Source of the DNA: Desulfuromonas sp. | GTDB taxonomy: Bacteria > Desulfobacterota > Desulfuromonadia > Desulfuromonadales > Geothermobacteraceae | Direction of reading: 5' to 3' | Assembly: GCA_002868905.1 (NCBI GenBank) | Contig: PKUA01000009.1 | Location: forward strand, 25,894-89,893 | Length of the DNA stretch: 64,000 nt | Shown here: positions 1 through 7,931 of the stretch, piece by piece | How positions within the stretch are numbered: position 1 is the first letter of the stretch | Layout: each line of letters opens with the position of its first letter | Notes under the pieces: model-generated | The model's database searches: none | What the model saw: the letters and a program-made list of their open reading frames with translations, nothing else | Told to the model about the DNA's origin: nothing | Position numbers and translations under genes: made by a program

Positions 1-2
1 AC

Positions 3-299
3 GCCCAGGGGCTTTACGTGCATATCATCAACCAGCGCTGGCTTGACAAGCTGCCGAACCAACTGCGCGACACCCTGCTTAAAGTGATCGCCGAGGAGAG
101 CGCCGAGGCTCGCAAGCAGACCCGCCGCCAGCAGGAGGAGCAGATCGCGGCGGCTCGCCGGGACGGCGTCACCTTCCATACCCTGCAACCAGGGGAACGC
201 CAGTTCTTGACCACCCAAGCCAGGAAGCTCGATGCGACCTGGGGTGAAAAAATCGGCCAGGACTATCTGGACCTGGTACGTAACCGGCTGAACCAGTAA
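3..299 (+). CDS. TRAP transporter solute receptor (DctP family), C-terminal fragment
   Basis: The reading frame is open to the left edge of the window, so only the last 98 residues are present. They form a charged helical stretch (NQRWLDKLPNQLRDTLLKVI followed by a Glu/Ala/Gln/Arg-rich helix) like the C-terminal helices of DctP-type periplasmic receptors, in which a hydrophobic strand precedes a W-x-x-LP motif and a long amphipathic helix. Such receptors bind carboxylates for a TRAP (DctQM) secondary transporter. The binding-domain residues lie outside the window, so the substrate is unknown. The GTG at 18 is internal, not the start. No transporter subunit follows on this side. The call is moderate because only the tail is visible. 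Confidence 0.6.
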   Translation, partial: AQGLYVHIINQRWLDKLPNQLRDTLLKVIAEESAEARKQTRRQQEEQIAAARRDGVTFHTLQPGERQFLTTQARKLDATWGEKIGQDYLDLVRNRLNQ

Positions 300-350
300 T
301 TCGGACCGAAGACTCGTTCATCTTCCGGCCAGACCGGAGGGAGAAAAGAG

Positions 351-379
351 TTGACAAAAACGGTGCAGCAATATATAAC
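351..379 (+). promoter_or_regulatory. Sigma70-type promoter for the small membrane protein gene
   Basis: A perfect -35 hexamer TTGACA lies at 351-356 and TATAAC at 374-379, with a 17-bp spacer. The start codon at 414 follows with a GGAGGTGA ribosome site at 403-410. It is one of the best promoter matches in the window. Confidence 0.75.
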
Positions 380-413
380 CTTTTTTGTCAACTATTCAAG
401 CCGGAGGTGAACG

Positions 414-641
414 ATGCGCATTTTTCCGATGACAGTCCTGCTCTCCCTGATTGCCGCGCCAGCGATGGCGATGCCCGATATGATGTTGGCCACTCCGAAG
501 ATGAGGCTGTTGTTCGGCTTTAACCTGGTCGTGGTCGCCCTGATCGTTTTTTGCCTGGGCGTAATGCTCTCGGCCTGGATCGACCGGCGCCGCATGCAAC
601 GTCAAGCGGTTCATGTTCCCATCAAAACGGACCGGAAATAA
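414..641 (+). CDS. Small membrane protein, function unknown
   Basis: A 75-residue protein. A cleavable-looking signal peptide (MRIFPMTVLLSLIAAPAMAM) is followed by a short segment, one strong transmembrane helix at about residues 35-57 (GFNLVVVALIVFCLGVML), and a basic tail (DRRRMQRQ) predicted to face the cytoplasm. The start is set by a near-perfect Shine-Dalgarno site four bases upstream, behind a strong promoter, and the gene ends in a perfect terminator. It is therefore a monocistronic, probably well expressed transcript. I do not recognise a family. Confidence 0.65.
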   Translation: MRIFPMTVLLSLIAAPAMAMPDMMLATPKMRLLFGFNLVVVALIVFCLGVMLSAWIDRRRMQRQAVHVPIKTDRK

Positions 642-665
642 TCGGGGCAGAATAAAACCATAATC

Positions 666-699
666 AAAAAAAACGGACGCCGATCGGCGTCCGTTTTTT
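666..699. terminator. Bidirectional rho-independent terminator
   Basis: A perfect 11-bp inverted repeat (ACGGACGCCGA / TCGGCGTCCGT, 673-694) is flanked by A-run and T-run. It can end the rightward small gene and the leftward SHOCT gene, which converge here. Confidence 0.85.
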
Positions 700-734
700 G
701 TTGCGCACCTCAAACGACTTCAACCATTCCCGGC

Positions 735-1373
735 CTACCGCTCCAGCTCTTCCTTCCTCAGCCTGAACTCCTGTTCGCTCAGCGAGCCACTCTCTTTCAA
801 CTTGACCAACCGCGCCAGGTTGCGCAGCCGCTCTGTCTCGGCATCCGCCATCGGTTCAACGGCAGGAGCGACAGGAGGCTCCTCATCCGCGACCGTTTCA
901 GCCTCCAGATCGATAACCCGTTCTGCTGCCTGGGGAGGGGACGGATCTGGTTCAACTTGTGGAGGCCGGGAGCCAACGTCATCGACATTTGCCGGCCCTG
1001 ACAACTCCAACCGTTGTTCCGCCTGGTAATCGAGAGCAGGCCCTGCCGCGCGATGCTGAATAGTCGGTTCACCGAGCTTGACCGAAGCGAGACCTCCGAG
1101 AAACTTCAACTCGACCGAGCGGTCCTGCAGCAGGGGGCTTTGCAACAGTTCGGAAATTTCCCGGCGACTGCGCCGGATACGGAGCCAAATCAGGATGCCG
1201 ATCAGGATGAAGATGGCGAATCCGCCCCCGACGATCCAGGCCATGTACTCGACCACTCCACGGAAAAACACGACCAGCAGGGCGAGCAGCACGATCACCA
1301 GCGCGTGCAGTACCAGCACCAGGTGGGTGAAAAAGATGCTTCCGAACAGGCTGCGTCCTTCCGATTCGCTCAC
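735..1373 (-). CDS. Two-helix membrane protein with C-terminal SHOCT domain
   Basis: A 212-residue protein read leftward from a GTG at 1373. I chose this start because TAAGGA sits 7 bases upstream and the more upstream ATGs lack a ribosome site. Two transmembrane segments lie at about residues 10-36 and 42-62, followed by a basic RIRRSRRE stop-transfer. A Pro/Glu-rich disordered linker then leads to a C-terminal SHOCT module (LVKLKESGSLSEQEFRLRKEEL). SHOCT is a short oligomerisation motif often found at protein ends; it gives no enzymatic role. The gene is divergent from the DnaJ-like gene. Function is unknown; membrane anchoring and self-association are inferences. Confidence 0.7.
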   Translation of the reverse strand: MSESEGRSLFGSIFFTHLVLVLHALVIVLLALLVVFFRGVVEYMAWIVGGGFAIFILIGILIWLRIRRSRREISELLQSPLLQDRSVELKFLGGLASVKLGEPTIQHRAAGPALDYQAEQRLELSGPANVDDVGSRPPQVEPDPSPPQAAERVIDLEAETVADEEPPVAPAVEPMADAETERLRNLARLVKLKESGSLSEQEFRLRKEELER

Positions 1374-1532
1374 GTTTGAATCCTTAAGAGGGATAGTCAG
1401 CGTTATCAATTCATTTTGGCTAGCCAAAAGTCTATCACAAAGCATCATCCGTCCGCAGAAGAAACCATACAAACAAGACAACACCTTTTATCATCTTCCA
1501 GCGTCCCCTCAGAAGCTATTTCGATGCGACTC

Positions 1533-1562
1533 CTTGACGATTATCCGACGGCTCCCTATATT
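1533..1562 (+). promoter_or_regulatory. Promoter with heat-shock (sigma32-like) character upstream of the co-chaperone gene
   Basis: CTTGACG at 1533-1539 and CCCTATAT at 1554-1561 are separated by 14 bp, which fits the sigma32 pattern CTTGAAA-N13-15-CCCCATNT with mismatches. The same bases also read as a sigma70 promoter (TTGACG, 17 bp, TATATT). Heat-shock use is an inference supported by the downstream J-domain gene. Confidence 0.55.
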
Positions 1563-1634
1563 GAACCGCGAAAGTCCTCCTTTCCGGACGGACCTGATTT
1601 CACACCGTCAATCCGGTGTCGACCAGGAGACACA

Positions 1635-2522
1635 ATGGCCAACGATTATTACGCCGTACTCGGCGTTGCCAAAACCGCCAGCCAGGACGAGATCAAGAAA
1701 GCGTATCGCAAGCTGGCAATCAAGTACCACCCTGATAAAAACCCGGACGACAAGCCGGCCGAGGAAAAGTTCAAGCAGATTTCCGAAGCGTATGCCGTTC
1801 TCTCGGACAAGGAGAAACGCCAGCAGTATGACCAGTTTGGCGATACTGGCTTCAACCAGCGATTCAGCCAGGAGGACATCTTCCGCAACGTCGATTTCGG
1901 TGACCTGTTCCGGGAATTCGGCGTCGGTGGCGATGATCTGTTCGGCTCCATCTTCGGTGGCGGACGACGGTCCCATTTTCACCCCGGCGGTGGAGCACGG
2001 CGACCGGTCAAGGGGCAAGACTATGTCATGAAGCTCAATGTCCCGTTCCGGACCGCCGTCCTGGGGGGCGAACGCCGCGTCCAGTTTCAGGGCGATCATG
2101 GGCTGGAGCAGCTCCAGGTCAGGATTCCCGCCGGAGTCGAGATCGGTCAGCGTCTGCGGGTCGCCGGCAAAGGGGGACCGAGTCCGGCCGGAGGTCCACG
2201 CGGTGACCTGTTTCTCGAAATCCTGGTCGACCGGGATAATCAGTTCAGCCGCGAAGGGAACGACCTGACGGTCAAGATCAAGGTGCCGTTCTCCGGCGCC
2301 TGTCTCGGCACTAGCGTCGAGGTGCCGACCCTCGAAGGGGCAAAGAAGGTCAAGGTTCGCGCCGGGACCCAGAACGGCAGCCGCATCAGGCTCAAAGGGT
2401 ATGGCGTCAAAGTCCGGGGGAAAGAGGGGGATCTCTACGCTGTGGTCGACATTGCCGTCCCCGACAGCTTGACAGACGACCAGCAGCAGCTGTTGCGTCA
2501 GCTGGAGGAAACCGGCCTTTAA
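1635..2522 (+). CDS. cbpA: DnaJ-class co-chaperone, CbpA type
   Basis: A 295-residue protein with an N-terminal J domain (residues about 4-68) carrying the HPD tripeptide in KYHPDKN that stimulates DnaK ATPase. A Gly/Phe-rich linker with an FGGG stretch follows, then two C-terminal substrate-binding beta domains. The four CxxCxGxG zinc repeats of canonical DnaJ are absent, so this is the zinc-less CbpA/type II class. The ATG at 1635 was chosen over upstream possibilities because AGGAGA lies at 1625-1630 and the J domain begins at once. CbpA-type proteins deliver unfolded clients to DnaK in the cytoplasm. The upstream promoter resembles a heat-shock promoter. No cbpM partner is adjacent. Confidence 0.9.
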   Translation: MANDYYAVLGVAKTASQDEIKKAYRKLAIKYHPDKNPDDKPAEEKFKQISEAYAVLSDKEKRQQYDQFGDTGFNQRFSQEDIFRNVDFGDLFREFGVGGDDLFGSIFGGGRRSHFHPGGGARRPVKGQDYVMKLNVPFRTAVLGGERRVQFQGDHGLEQLQVRIPAGVEIGQRLRVAGKGGPSPAGGPRGDLFLEILVDRDNQFSREGNDLTVKIKVPFSGACLGTSVEVPTLEGAKKVKVRAGTQNGSRIRLKGYGVKVRGKEGDLYAVVDIAVPDSLTDDQQQLLRQLEETGL

Positions 2523-2549
2523 GAGTCCCTCGGATTATGCGAAGGGCTC

Positions 2550-3356
2550 CTAGCGCGAATCGGAAGCGGAACGCCTGAAGCGGGCGAGCAGGCTCATCAG
2601 CAGAAACAGCAGCGCGGCGGCCACGACGATCGACGGACCGGCAGGCGAATCCCAACGCCATGAGCCCCAGAGGCCGCCACCGACCGCCACCGCACCACAG
2701 ACCACGGCGAGCAGGGCCATACCTTCCGGTGAGCGGGCAACGACCCGGGCCGTTGCCGCAGGAATGATCAGCAGAGACGTCACCAGGATCAACCCCACCA
2801 CCTTCATCATCAGGGCGACGACCAGGGCGAGCAGGGTAGCAAACAGCAGTTGCGTGCGACCCACGTTGACACCGTCAATCTGGGCCATGTCCCGATTCAC
2901 GGCAATGGCCAGCAGGTCGCGCCATTTGATCACCAGCACCAGTAAGGCCACCGGGCCTCCGAGATAAATCCAGACCAGGTCCCGGTTGCCGACCGCCAAA
3001 ATATCGCCGAACAGGTAGCCGAGCAAGTCAACCCGCACCTGCTCCATAAAGGCGATGGAGACCAGGCCGAGAGCAAGCGCGGTGTGGGAGAGGATGCCGA
3101 GCACCGTGTCGCTGGCGAGTTGGCCCCGCTGCTCAGAGGCATGCAGCAACAGGGCGACGCAAAGCCCCACCCCCACCACCCCGACAATCGGGTCGAGCTT
3201 CAGCCAGAGGCCAAGAGTGATCCCGAGCAGCGCAGCATGGGAAAGCGTATCACCGAAGTAAGCGAGCCGGCGCCAGACGATAAAACAACCGAACGGACCC
3301 GCCACCAGGGCCACGCCGATTCCTCCGATCAATGCGCGCAACAGAAAATCGTCCAT
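2550..3356 (-). CDS. znuB: Zinc ABC transporter permease ZnuB
   Basis: A 268-residue integral membrane protein of the ABC-3 (ZnuB/MntB) family, with about eight hydrophobic segments. The family signature is seen in the early RRLAYFGDTLSHAALLG segment and in a late VTSLLIIPAATAR segment. It forms the inner-membrane channel of a high-affinity Zn(II) importer together with the ATPase ZnuC and the periplasmic receptor ZnuA. It is last in the leftward operon zur-znuC-znuB, starting 5 bp after the znuC stop. Family members also carry Mn or Fe; the adjacent Zur regulator and Zur box argue for zinc. The gene converges with the co-chaperone gene, with 27 bp between stops. Confidence 0.93.
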   Translation of the reverse strand: MDDFLLRALIGGIGVALVAGPFGCFIVWRRLAYFGDTLSHAALLGITLGLWLKLDPIVGVVGVGLCVALLLHASEQRGQLASDTVLGILSHTALALGLVSIAFMEQVRVDLLGYLFGDILAVGNRDLVWIYLGGPVALLVLVIKWRDLLAIAVNRDMAQIDGVNVGRTQLLFATLLALVVALMMKVVGLILVTSLLIIPAATARVVARSPEGMALLAVVCGAVAVGGGLWGSWRWDSPAGPSIVVAAALLFLLMSLLARFRRSASDSR

Positions 3357-3361
3357 GGTCC

Positions 3362-4087
3362 TCAGTGCTGATGTCGGTGGGTGGTCGAGTGACTGTAAAA
3401 AGCGAGGCTTTCGACCACCTTCGCCCCGAAAAGATGAAGAAACGCCGGATTGTTGGCGACACTCTCCGGTGAACCGGTGCAGCAGACATGATGGTTGAGA
3501 CAGACCACCCGGTCGGTCGAAGCCATCACCAGGTGCAGGTCGTGGGAGACCATCAGGATGGCGCAGCCCCGGCGGTCGCGCAGCTCCGTCAACAGTCTGT
3601 ATAACTCGGCCTGGCCGTGAATGTCGACCCCCTGGATCGGCTCGTCCAGAACCAGCAGTTCGGGGTTGCCCATTAACGCCCGCGCGAGCAGCACGCGCTG
3701 TAACTCCCCACCCGACAATTCCTGAATCCGCGCGTTACAAAGCTTCTCCGCACCGACCTCCTGCAGGCAGGGCAGGCAGAGTTCACCCGAATACCGTTTG
3801 GTCAAGCGCAGGAACCTCTCCACCGTCAACGGCAGGGTCTGGTCGAGATGAAGCCGCTGCGGCATATATCCGACCCGGACACCGGACTGCTTGATGACCT
3901 TACCCGACGTGGCGGCGAGCAGACCGAGAGCCTCCCTGAGCAGGGTGGTTTTCCCGGCGCCGTTGGGTCCGACGATGGTGACGATTTCACCCGGTTCGAT
4001 CTCCAGGGTGATGTTGTCGAGGATAGCGCGCTGGCCACGTACGAGGCTGAGTTCGTGAATAGAGAGGAGCGGATCGGTCTGTTTCAT
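3362..4087 (-). CDS. znuC: Zinc ABC transporter ATP-binding protein ZnuC
   Basis: A 241-residue ATPase with Walker A (GPNGAGKTT), the ABC signature LSGGELQR, Walker B (ELLVLDEP) and the switch histidine in MVSHDLH. It powers zinc import through ZnuB. I placed the start at the ATG whose first base is 4087; it overlaps the zur stop as ATGA, a typical translationally coupled junction. A GTG at 4117 would add ten residues and cannot be excluded, since the purine-rich GGGGGAGGG lies very close to the ATG. The order zur-znuC-znuB and the shared Zur operator suggest autoregulated zinc repression. Confidence 0.93.
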   Translation of the reverse strand: MKQTDPLLSIHELSLVRGQRAILDNITLEIEPGEIVTIVGPNGAGKTTLLREALGLLAATSGKVIKQSGVRVGYMPQRLHLDQTLPLTVERFLRLTKRYSGELCLPCLQEVGAEKLCNARIQELSGGELQRVLLARALMGNPELLVLDEPIQGVDIHGQAELYRLLTELRDRRGCAILMVSHDLHLVMASTDRVVCLNHHVCCTGSPESVANNPAFLHLFGAKVVESLAFYSHSTTHRHQH

Positions 4088-4584
4088 CCCTCCCCCTTGC
4101 GGCGGCACGGCTCGCACAGTCCGACGATCTCCACCATCTGCTCCTCGGCCTGGAAACCGACCGTACGGGCCGAGGCGGCGACCGCGTTGCTCAGGCCGTC
4201 GTCCGCCAGTTCGGCCAGGTTGCGGCAGCGACGACAGATCAGAAATTGCGCGGTGTGCTCAGCCTGGGGATGGCTGCAACCGATAAATGCATTGAGGGAG
4301 GCAAGGCGATGGACCAGCCCCTGGGTCTGGAGAAAATCAAGGGCCCGGTAAACCGTGGGCGGTGCCGCCGGGCCACAGGACTTCAATTGCTCGAGCAGCT
4401 CATAGGCACCGACCGGCCGGTGATTCGACCAGACCAGCTCGAGCACTTTTCGGCGCAGCCTGGTCAGGCGAACGCCCCGTTCGGCGCAGAGCCTTTCAGC
4501 CGTCGCCAGGGCTGAGGCGATGCAGTGCTCGTGGTCGTCACGTTTGCAGGCAAATGACGCCGATTGGGTGGCAGTCTCCAGCAT
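4084..4584 (-). CDS. zur: Fur-family zinc uptake regulator Zur
   Basis: A 166-residue Fur-family repressor. The N-terminal winged helix (about residues 37-90, including APPTVYRALDFL) binds DNA. The C-terminal dimerisation domain carries two CxxC pairs (CRRC near residue 127 and CEPC near residue 158) that bind structural zinc, plus a His-rich HPQAEH segment for sensing. The Zur assignment, rather than Fur or PerR, rests on the operon with znuCB and on the Zur-box palindrome just upstream of its start. With zinc bound, such proteins repress uptake genes. The stop overlaps the znuC start. Confidence 0.9.
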   Translation of the reverse strand: MLETATQSASFACKRDDHEHCIASALATAERLCAERGVRLTRLRRKVLELVWSNHRPVGAYELLEQLKSCGPAAPPTVYRALDFLQTQGLVHRLASLNAFIGCSHPQAEHTAQFLICRRCRNLAELADDGLSNAVAASARTVGFQAEEQMVEIVGLCEPCRRKGEG

Positions 4585-4606
4585 AGTCTTCCCTTGATGG
4601 CTATTG

Positions 4607-4623
4607 ATGTTATACTATAACAT
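4607..4623. promoter_or_regulatory. Zur box operator between zur and znuA
   Basis: ATGTTATACTATAACAT is a perfect 17-bp palindrome centred on the C at 4615. It matches the core of the known Zur box of Gammaproteobacteria (ATGTTATAnTATAACAT). It lies 23 bp before the zur start and 63 bp before znuA, so a single operator can shut off both divergent transcripts. Confidence 0.9.
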
Positions 4624-4685
4624 AACATTGAAACGGTTCGACACTTATCTGCCACCCAATCCTGCATGGGACGACTCGCCAGAAC

Positions 4686-5633
4686 ATGATCGACATGCCC
4701 TCATTGTTACGCCGGACCGTACCGGCCCTGTTGTTTCTGTTGGTCTGCTGGCCGACACACGCCGCCGAGCCCCCGCGTGTCGTGGTGAGCATCAAACCGT
4801 TGCACGACATTGTCTCCGGCCTGCTGGAGGGGGTCGCCGAGCCGGAGCTGCTGCTGCCGACGGGAGCATCCCCTCACCAGCAATCCCTGCGCCCCTCCCA
4901 AATGCGAGTCCTGCAACAGGCCGATTTGGTGATCTGGGTCGGGCCGGAGCTGGAGAGCTTCCTGGTGCGCCCCCTGGCGGCTCAGCATAACAAGCAAAGC
5001 TTCCCGCTTCTCACCCTGTCCGGCATCAACCGTCTCTCCGCCCGTAGCGGTGGTGCCTGGAGCGATTCCGCGAGCGACCCGCACGAACACCATGCCGGCC
5101 CTGACCACGTCGACCGGGACCCGCACCTCTGGCTCGACCCGGAGAACGCCCGGATCATCGTCAGTGCCGTTGCGGAAAAGCTTTGTCAACTCGACCCCGG
5201 GCGCACATCGTATTATCGGCAGCAGGCCGAAGTGTTGAAAAAACGTCTGGCGGAGCTCGATCAGTCCCTGCGTCGGCGCCTGGCGTCACTCCCTTCAGGG
5301 CGACACCTGGTGTTTCACGACTCCTACCAGTATTTCGAATCCCGTTACGGCCTGAAACCGGCCGGTGCCTTGAGCATACATCCGGAGCGAAGCCCCGGAG
5401 CGCGCCGCATCACCGAACTGCGGGATCTCATCCGCCGCAACCAGGTTGTCTGCGTCTTTACCGAGCCGCAGTTCGAACCCCGCCTGGTTCGCACATTGGT
5501 CGAGGGAACATCGGCCCGCAGCGGCGTGCTCGATCCGCTCGGCACGACACTGCCGAAAGGGGCCGACAGCTATTTCCGCCTGTTGGAGGACCTGGCTGCC
5601 AATCTTTCCAGCTGTCTGCAGCAGAATCGCTAA
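4686..5633 (+). CDS. znuA: Zinc ABC transporter periplasmic binding protein ZnuA
   Basis: A 315-residue exported cluster A-I metal receptor. The signal peptide runs to about residue 26 (LLFLLVCWPTHAA). The three zinc-binding histidines expected from ZnuA structures are present: H64 in SPHQQS, H147 in DPHLWLDP and H211 in FHDSYQYF. A short His/Asp-rich loop (HEHHAGPDHVDRD, about residues 133-145) replaces the longer histidine loop of Escherichia coli ZnuA. An ATG three codons downstream (4695) is an alternative start; neither has a strong ribosome site. It delivers periplasmic Zn(II) to ZnuBC and is transcribed divergently from zur under the same Zur box. Confidence 0.93.
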   Translation: MIDMPSLLRRTVPALLFLLVCWPTHAAEPPRVVVSIKPLHDIVSGLLEGVAEPELLLPTGASPHQQSLRPSQMRVLQQADLVIWVGPELESFLVRPLAAQHNKQSFPLLTLSGINRLSARSGGAWSDSASDPHEHHAGPDHVDRDPHLWLDPENARIIVSAVAEKLCQLDPGRTSYYRQQAEVLKKRLAELDQSLRRRLASLPSGRHLVFHDSYQYFESRYGLKPAGALSIHPERSPGARRITELRDLIRRNQVVCVFTEPQFEPRLVRTLVEGTSARSGVLDPLGTTLPKGADSYFRLLEDLAANLSSCLQQNR

Positions 5634-5703
5634 TATGGTGTAGAATTTAAAAAACTTCTTCCTCCGGATCAAACGGCGGGAGCAAACATCAAAGGGGTTA
5701 TCT

Positions 5704-6336
5704 ATGCGGATTTTAGTGATTGTTCTGCTCGTCGTCGGGCTGTTCTGCAGCCCCGTTTTAGCTGCTGAGCGGATAGCGGTTTCCCCGGCAACGTTCGTCG
5801 AATTGACTCTGCCGGCAGGATGGGTCCTCCTGCAGGAACCGCCGACGGCGATGGTTGAGGAGATGGCCGAACACCTCGGTCACGACGCCGAGGCGAAGGG
5901 ACATGACCCGTCTCCTGAGCAGTTAATCGCCATGGCACGTAAACACCTTGCCGCCAACGAGGCGATCATCTATCACGAGCAAACCGGGGCCAATCTGACC
6001 ATCGACTTCAGCCCCCTGCATGATGACGAGTCTCCCCCAGGCGCAAAAACCGTCAAGACCTCTGCCGAATATGCTCTGCAGAGCCTTGAGACTGAAGAAG
6101 GGGTTACCGAGTTTACTGCATCGCAGCATGACATCCGCATCCCGGGGGCGAAACATGCAGCCCGGATCGATTCATCCTACAAACAACATGACGAGGCGAT
6201 CGATTTTACCGGGATCGTCGGTTACGCCGCCGAGAACTGGTTTTTCCTCTACTTCACCAATCCTGGGCGAAGCGACACGGTTCACCAGGAATTCGAGCAG
6301 CTGCTGGCAGAGCTGAAAATTGTTCCGAAAATGTAG
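5704..6336 (+). CDS. Exported protein of unknown function
   Basis: A 210-residue protein with a clear signal peptide (MRILVIVLLVVGLFCSPVLA, cleavage after about residue 20) and a soluble mature domain. The mature part opens with a segment on the theme 'LPAGW' and ends with KIVPKM. It resembles small periplasmic proteins that recognise or dampen something at the envelope, but I cannot name a family. It follows znuA by 70 bp without an intervening terminator, so it could be a zinc-regulated periplasmic accessory. His/Glu-rich stretches (EEMAEHLGHDAEAKGHD, about residues 54-70) would suit metal binding, but that is speculation. It converges on fetB with only 6 bp between stops. Confidence 0.7.
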   Translation: MRILVIVLLVVGLFCSPVLAAERIAVSPATFVELTLPAGWVLLQEPPTAMVEEMAEHLGHDAEAKGHDPSPEQLIAMARKHLAANEAIIYHEQTGANLTIDFSPLHDDESPPGAKTVKTSAEYALQSLETEEGVTEFTASQHDIRIPGAKHAARIDSSYKQHDEAIDFTGIVGYAAENWFFLYFTNPGRSDTVHQEFEQLLAELKIVPKM

Positions 6337-6342
6337 TTTCGG

Positions 6343-7131
6343 TCAACGGGGCAGGATCAACCGGTGATCGCGGGTGAAGTAGCAGCGGAATCCCTGCATC
6401 AGGATCAGCAGCGAGGTCAGCGCCACGGAACCGGTAATGGCGCACATGATAGCAATCTGGTAACGGACCGCGATCATCGGTTCGGTCCCGGAGAGGATCT
6501 GTCCGGTCATCATCCCCGGCAGGGCGACGATCCCCATCGCCGCCATGGTGTTGGTCGCCGGGATCAGGGCGGCGCGAAAGGCGCTGCGCAATGCTTCCCG
6601 GGCCGCCTGCCGGCTGCTGGCACCGAGTGAGAGAGCCGTTTCGATCTCGTCCTGGCGCTCGGTAACTTCGGCGGCGAAGCGCTCCGCCGCCAGGGCGGCA
6701 CCATTCATCGAATTACCGATGATCATCCCGGCCAGGGGAATGAGGTAGCGGGGATGATACCAGGGAGAGAATCCAACCACCGCGGAGCAGAAGAAGAAGG
6801 CGACCAGGCCGCAACCGACCAGTAAAGAGATGGCCATCACCCGGTAAAAACGGGGCATTTTTTTCTCAATCCGACTACCGATGACCTGCAGGGCGAATAA
6901 ACCCATGGCGACCAGGATCGCCAAAACCGGCAACGGATGCCGCAGGGCGAACACCCCTTCGAGCAGGTAGCCAATCGCAAGCAGTTGCACCACCATCCGC
7001 ACCGAAGCCCAGAGGAACTTCCCCTCCCCGCCGAAACGCTGCCAACGCGCCAGTCCCGCCGTCAGCAGAATCAACCCGTATGCGAGTCCAAGGTCGACAA
7101 AGTCGAGGGGGATGATGCTCGTGGTGTCCAT
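6343..7131 (-). CDS. fetB: FetB-type ABC exporter permease (UPF0014)
   Basis: A 262-residue polytopic membrane protein with about seven hydrophobic segments and the UPF0014/FetB hallmarks: the early RMVVQLLAIGYLLE segment, a central GMIIGNSMNGAALAAERF, and a late GIVALPGMMTGQILSG. In Escherichia coli FetAB is reported to export iron and to raise resistance to hydrogen peroxide. The gene starts on the base following the fetA stop, so the pair is co-translated. It is the last gene of a leftward run that begins with the YeeE/YedE transporter and contains a sensor kinase. Confidence 0.88.
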   Translation of the reverse strand: MDTTSIIPLDFVDLGLAYGLILLTAGLARWQRFGGEGKFLWASVRMVVQLLAIGYLLEGVFALRHPLPVLAILVAMGLFALQVIGSRIEKKMPRFYRVMAISLLVGCGLVAFFFCSAVVGFSPWYHPRYLIPLAGMIIGNSMNGAALAAERFAAEVTERQDEIETALSLGASSRQAAREALRSAFRAALIPATNTMAAMGIVALPGMMTGQILSGTEPMIAVRYQIAIMCAITGSVALTSLLILMQGFRCYFTRDHRLILPR

Positions 7132-7890
7132 CTAGACCACCTCCGGATGTCGCATGAAATCCCGAATCATAGTCTCCTCCGGTTGGTCGAGGATTTCACG
7201 GACCGAACCGCTCGCCACGATCCGCCCGGCAGCGACGAATACCACCCGGTCGGCTATCCTCCGCACCAGGTCGAGATCGTGGCTGACCAGGACCACGGCC
7301 AGCTCCAGCCGCGACCCGATCTCCTGCAACTGCAGGGCAAACCGCTCCGCCGTCGGCCGATCGAGGGCGCTGGTCGGCTCATCCAGAAGCAGGGCCTGCG
7401 GCTCGAGCATCAGGGCACGGGCAATGGCAAGCCGTTGTTGCTGGCCGATGGAGAGATGGCGGGCATCCCGTTTCAGCATTTCGGGATCAAACTGACAGAT
7501 CTGCAGGTTTCTGCGTACGATATCGGAGTCGGCTCCGGGGAGTTGGTCGCCCAGCCAGCGGAACGGCTGCTGCAGATTCTCGAGAGCGCTGCCCGGGAAC
7601 ATGAACGGCGTCTGTGGCACCAGCGCGATCCGGCGGCGAAGTTGCAGTGGTTCGGAATCCGCAATGTCCTTGCCATCGAACCGGATGGTGCCGGAATCGG
7701 GTGCGTCAAGCCGGTTGCATAGCCGCAACAGGGTGCTCTTGCCGCCGCCCGACGGTCCGATCAGGGCATGGATTGCGTTCTCCGGTAACTCCAGGTCAAT
7801 GTTTTTCAACAGCGAGACAACCTGACCGTCGGAGTCGGTCGCCGATTTGCAAACATTGTCGAATTGAAACCCCGGCATGGGGTTCAACAT
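7132..7890 (-). CDS. fetA: FetA-type ABC exporter ATP-binding protein
   Basis: A 252-residue ATPase with Walker A (GPSGGGKST), the signature LSIGQQQR (a Gln-rich variant), Walker B (ALLLDEP) and VSHDLD switch. It pairs with the adjacent FetB permease. It lies 41 bp downstream of the histidine kinase stop with no visible terminator, so read-through from the YeeE-TusA-kinase genes is plausible. The exact start is uncertain: the first ATG (7890) has GAGG about 11 bases upstream, and an internal ATG four codons later is also possible. Confidence 0.88.
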   Translation of the reverse strand: MLNPMPGFQFDNVCKSATDSDGQVVSLLKNIDLELPENAIHALIGPSGGGKSTLLRLCNRLDAPDSGTIRFDGKDIADSEPLQLRRRIALVPQTPFMFPGSALENLQQPFRWLGDQLPGADSDIVRRNLQICQFDPEMLKRDARHLSIGQQQRLAIARALMLEPQALLLDEPTSALDRPTAERFALQLQEIGSRLELAVVLVSHDLDLVRRIADRVVFVAAGRIVASGSVREILDQPEETMIRDFMRHPEVV

Positions 7891-7931
7891 AGCAGATTAA
7901 TCCTCATGCGCCAATGAAGAGAAGCGGCCTC

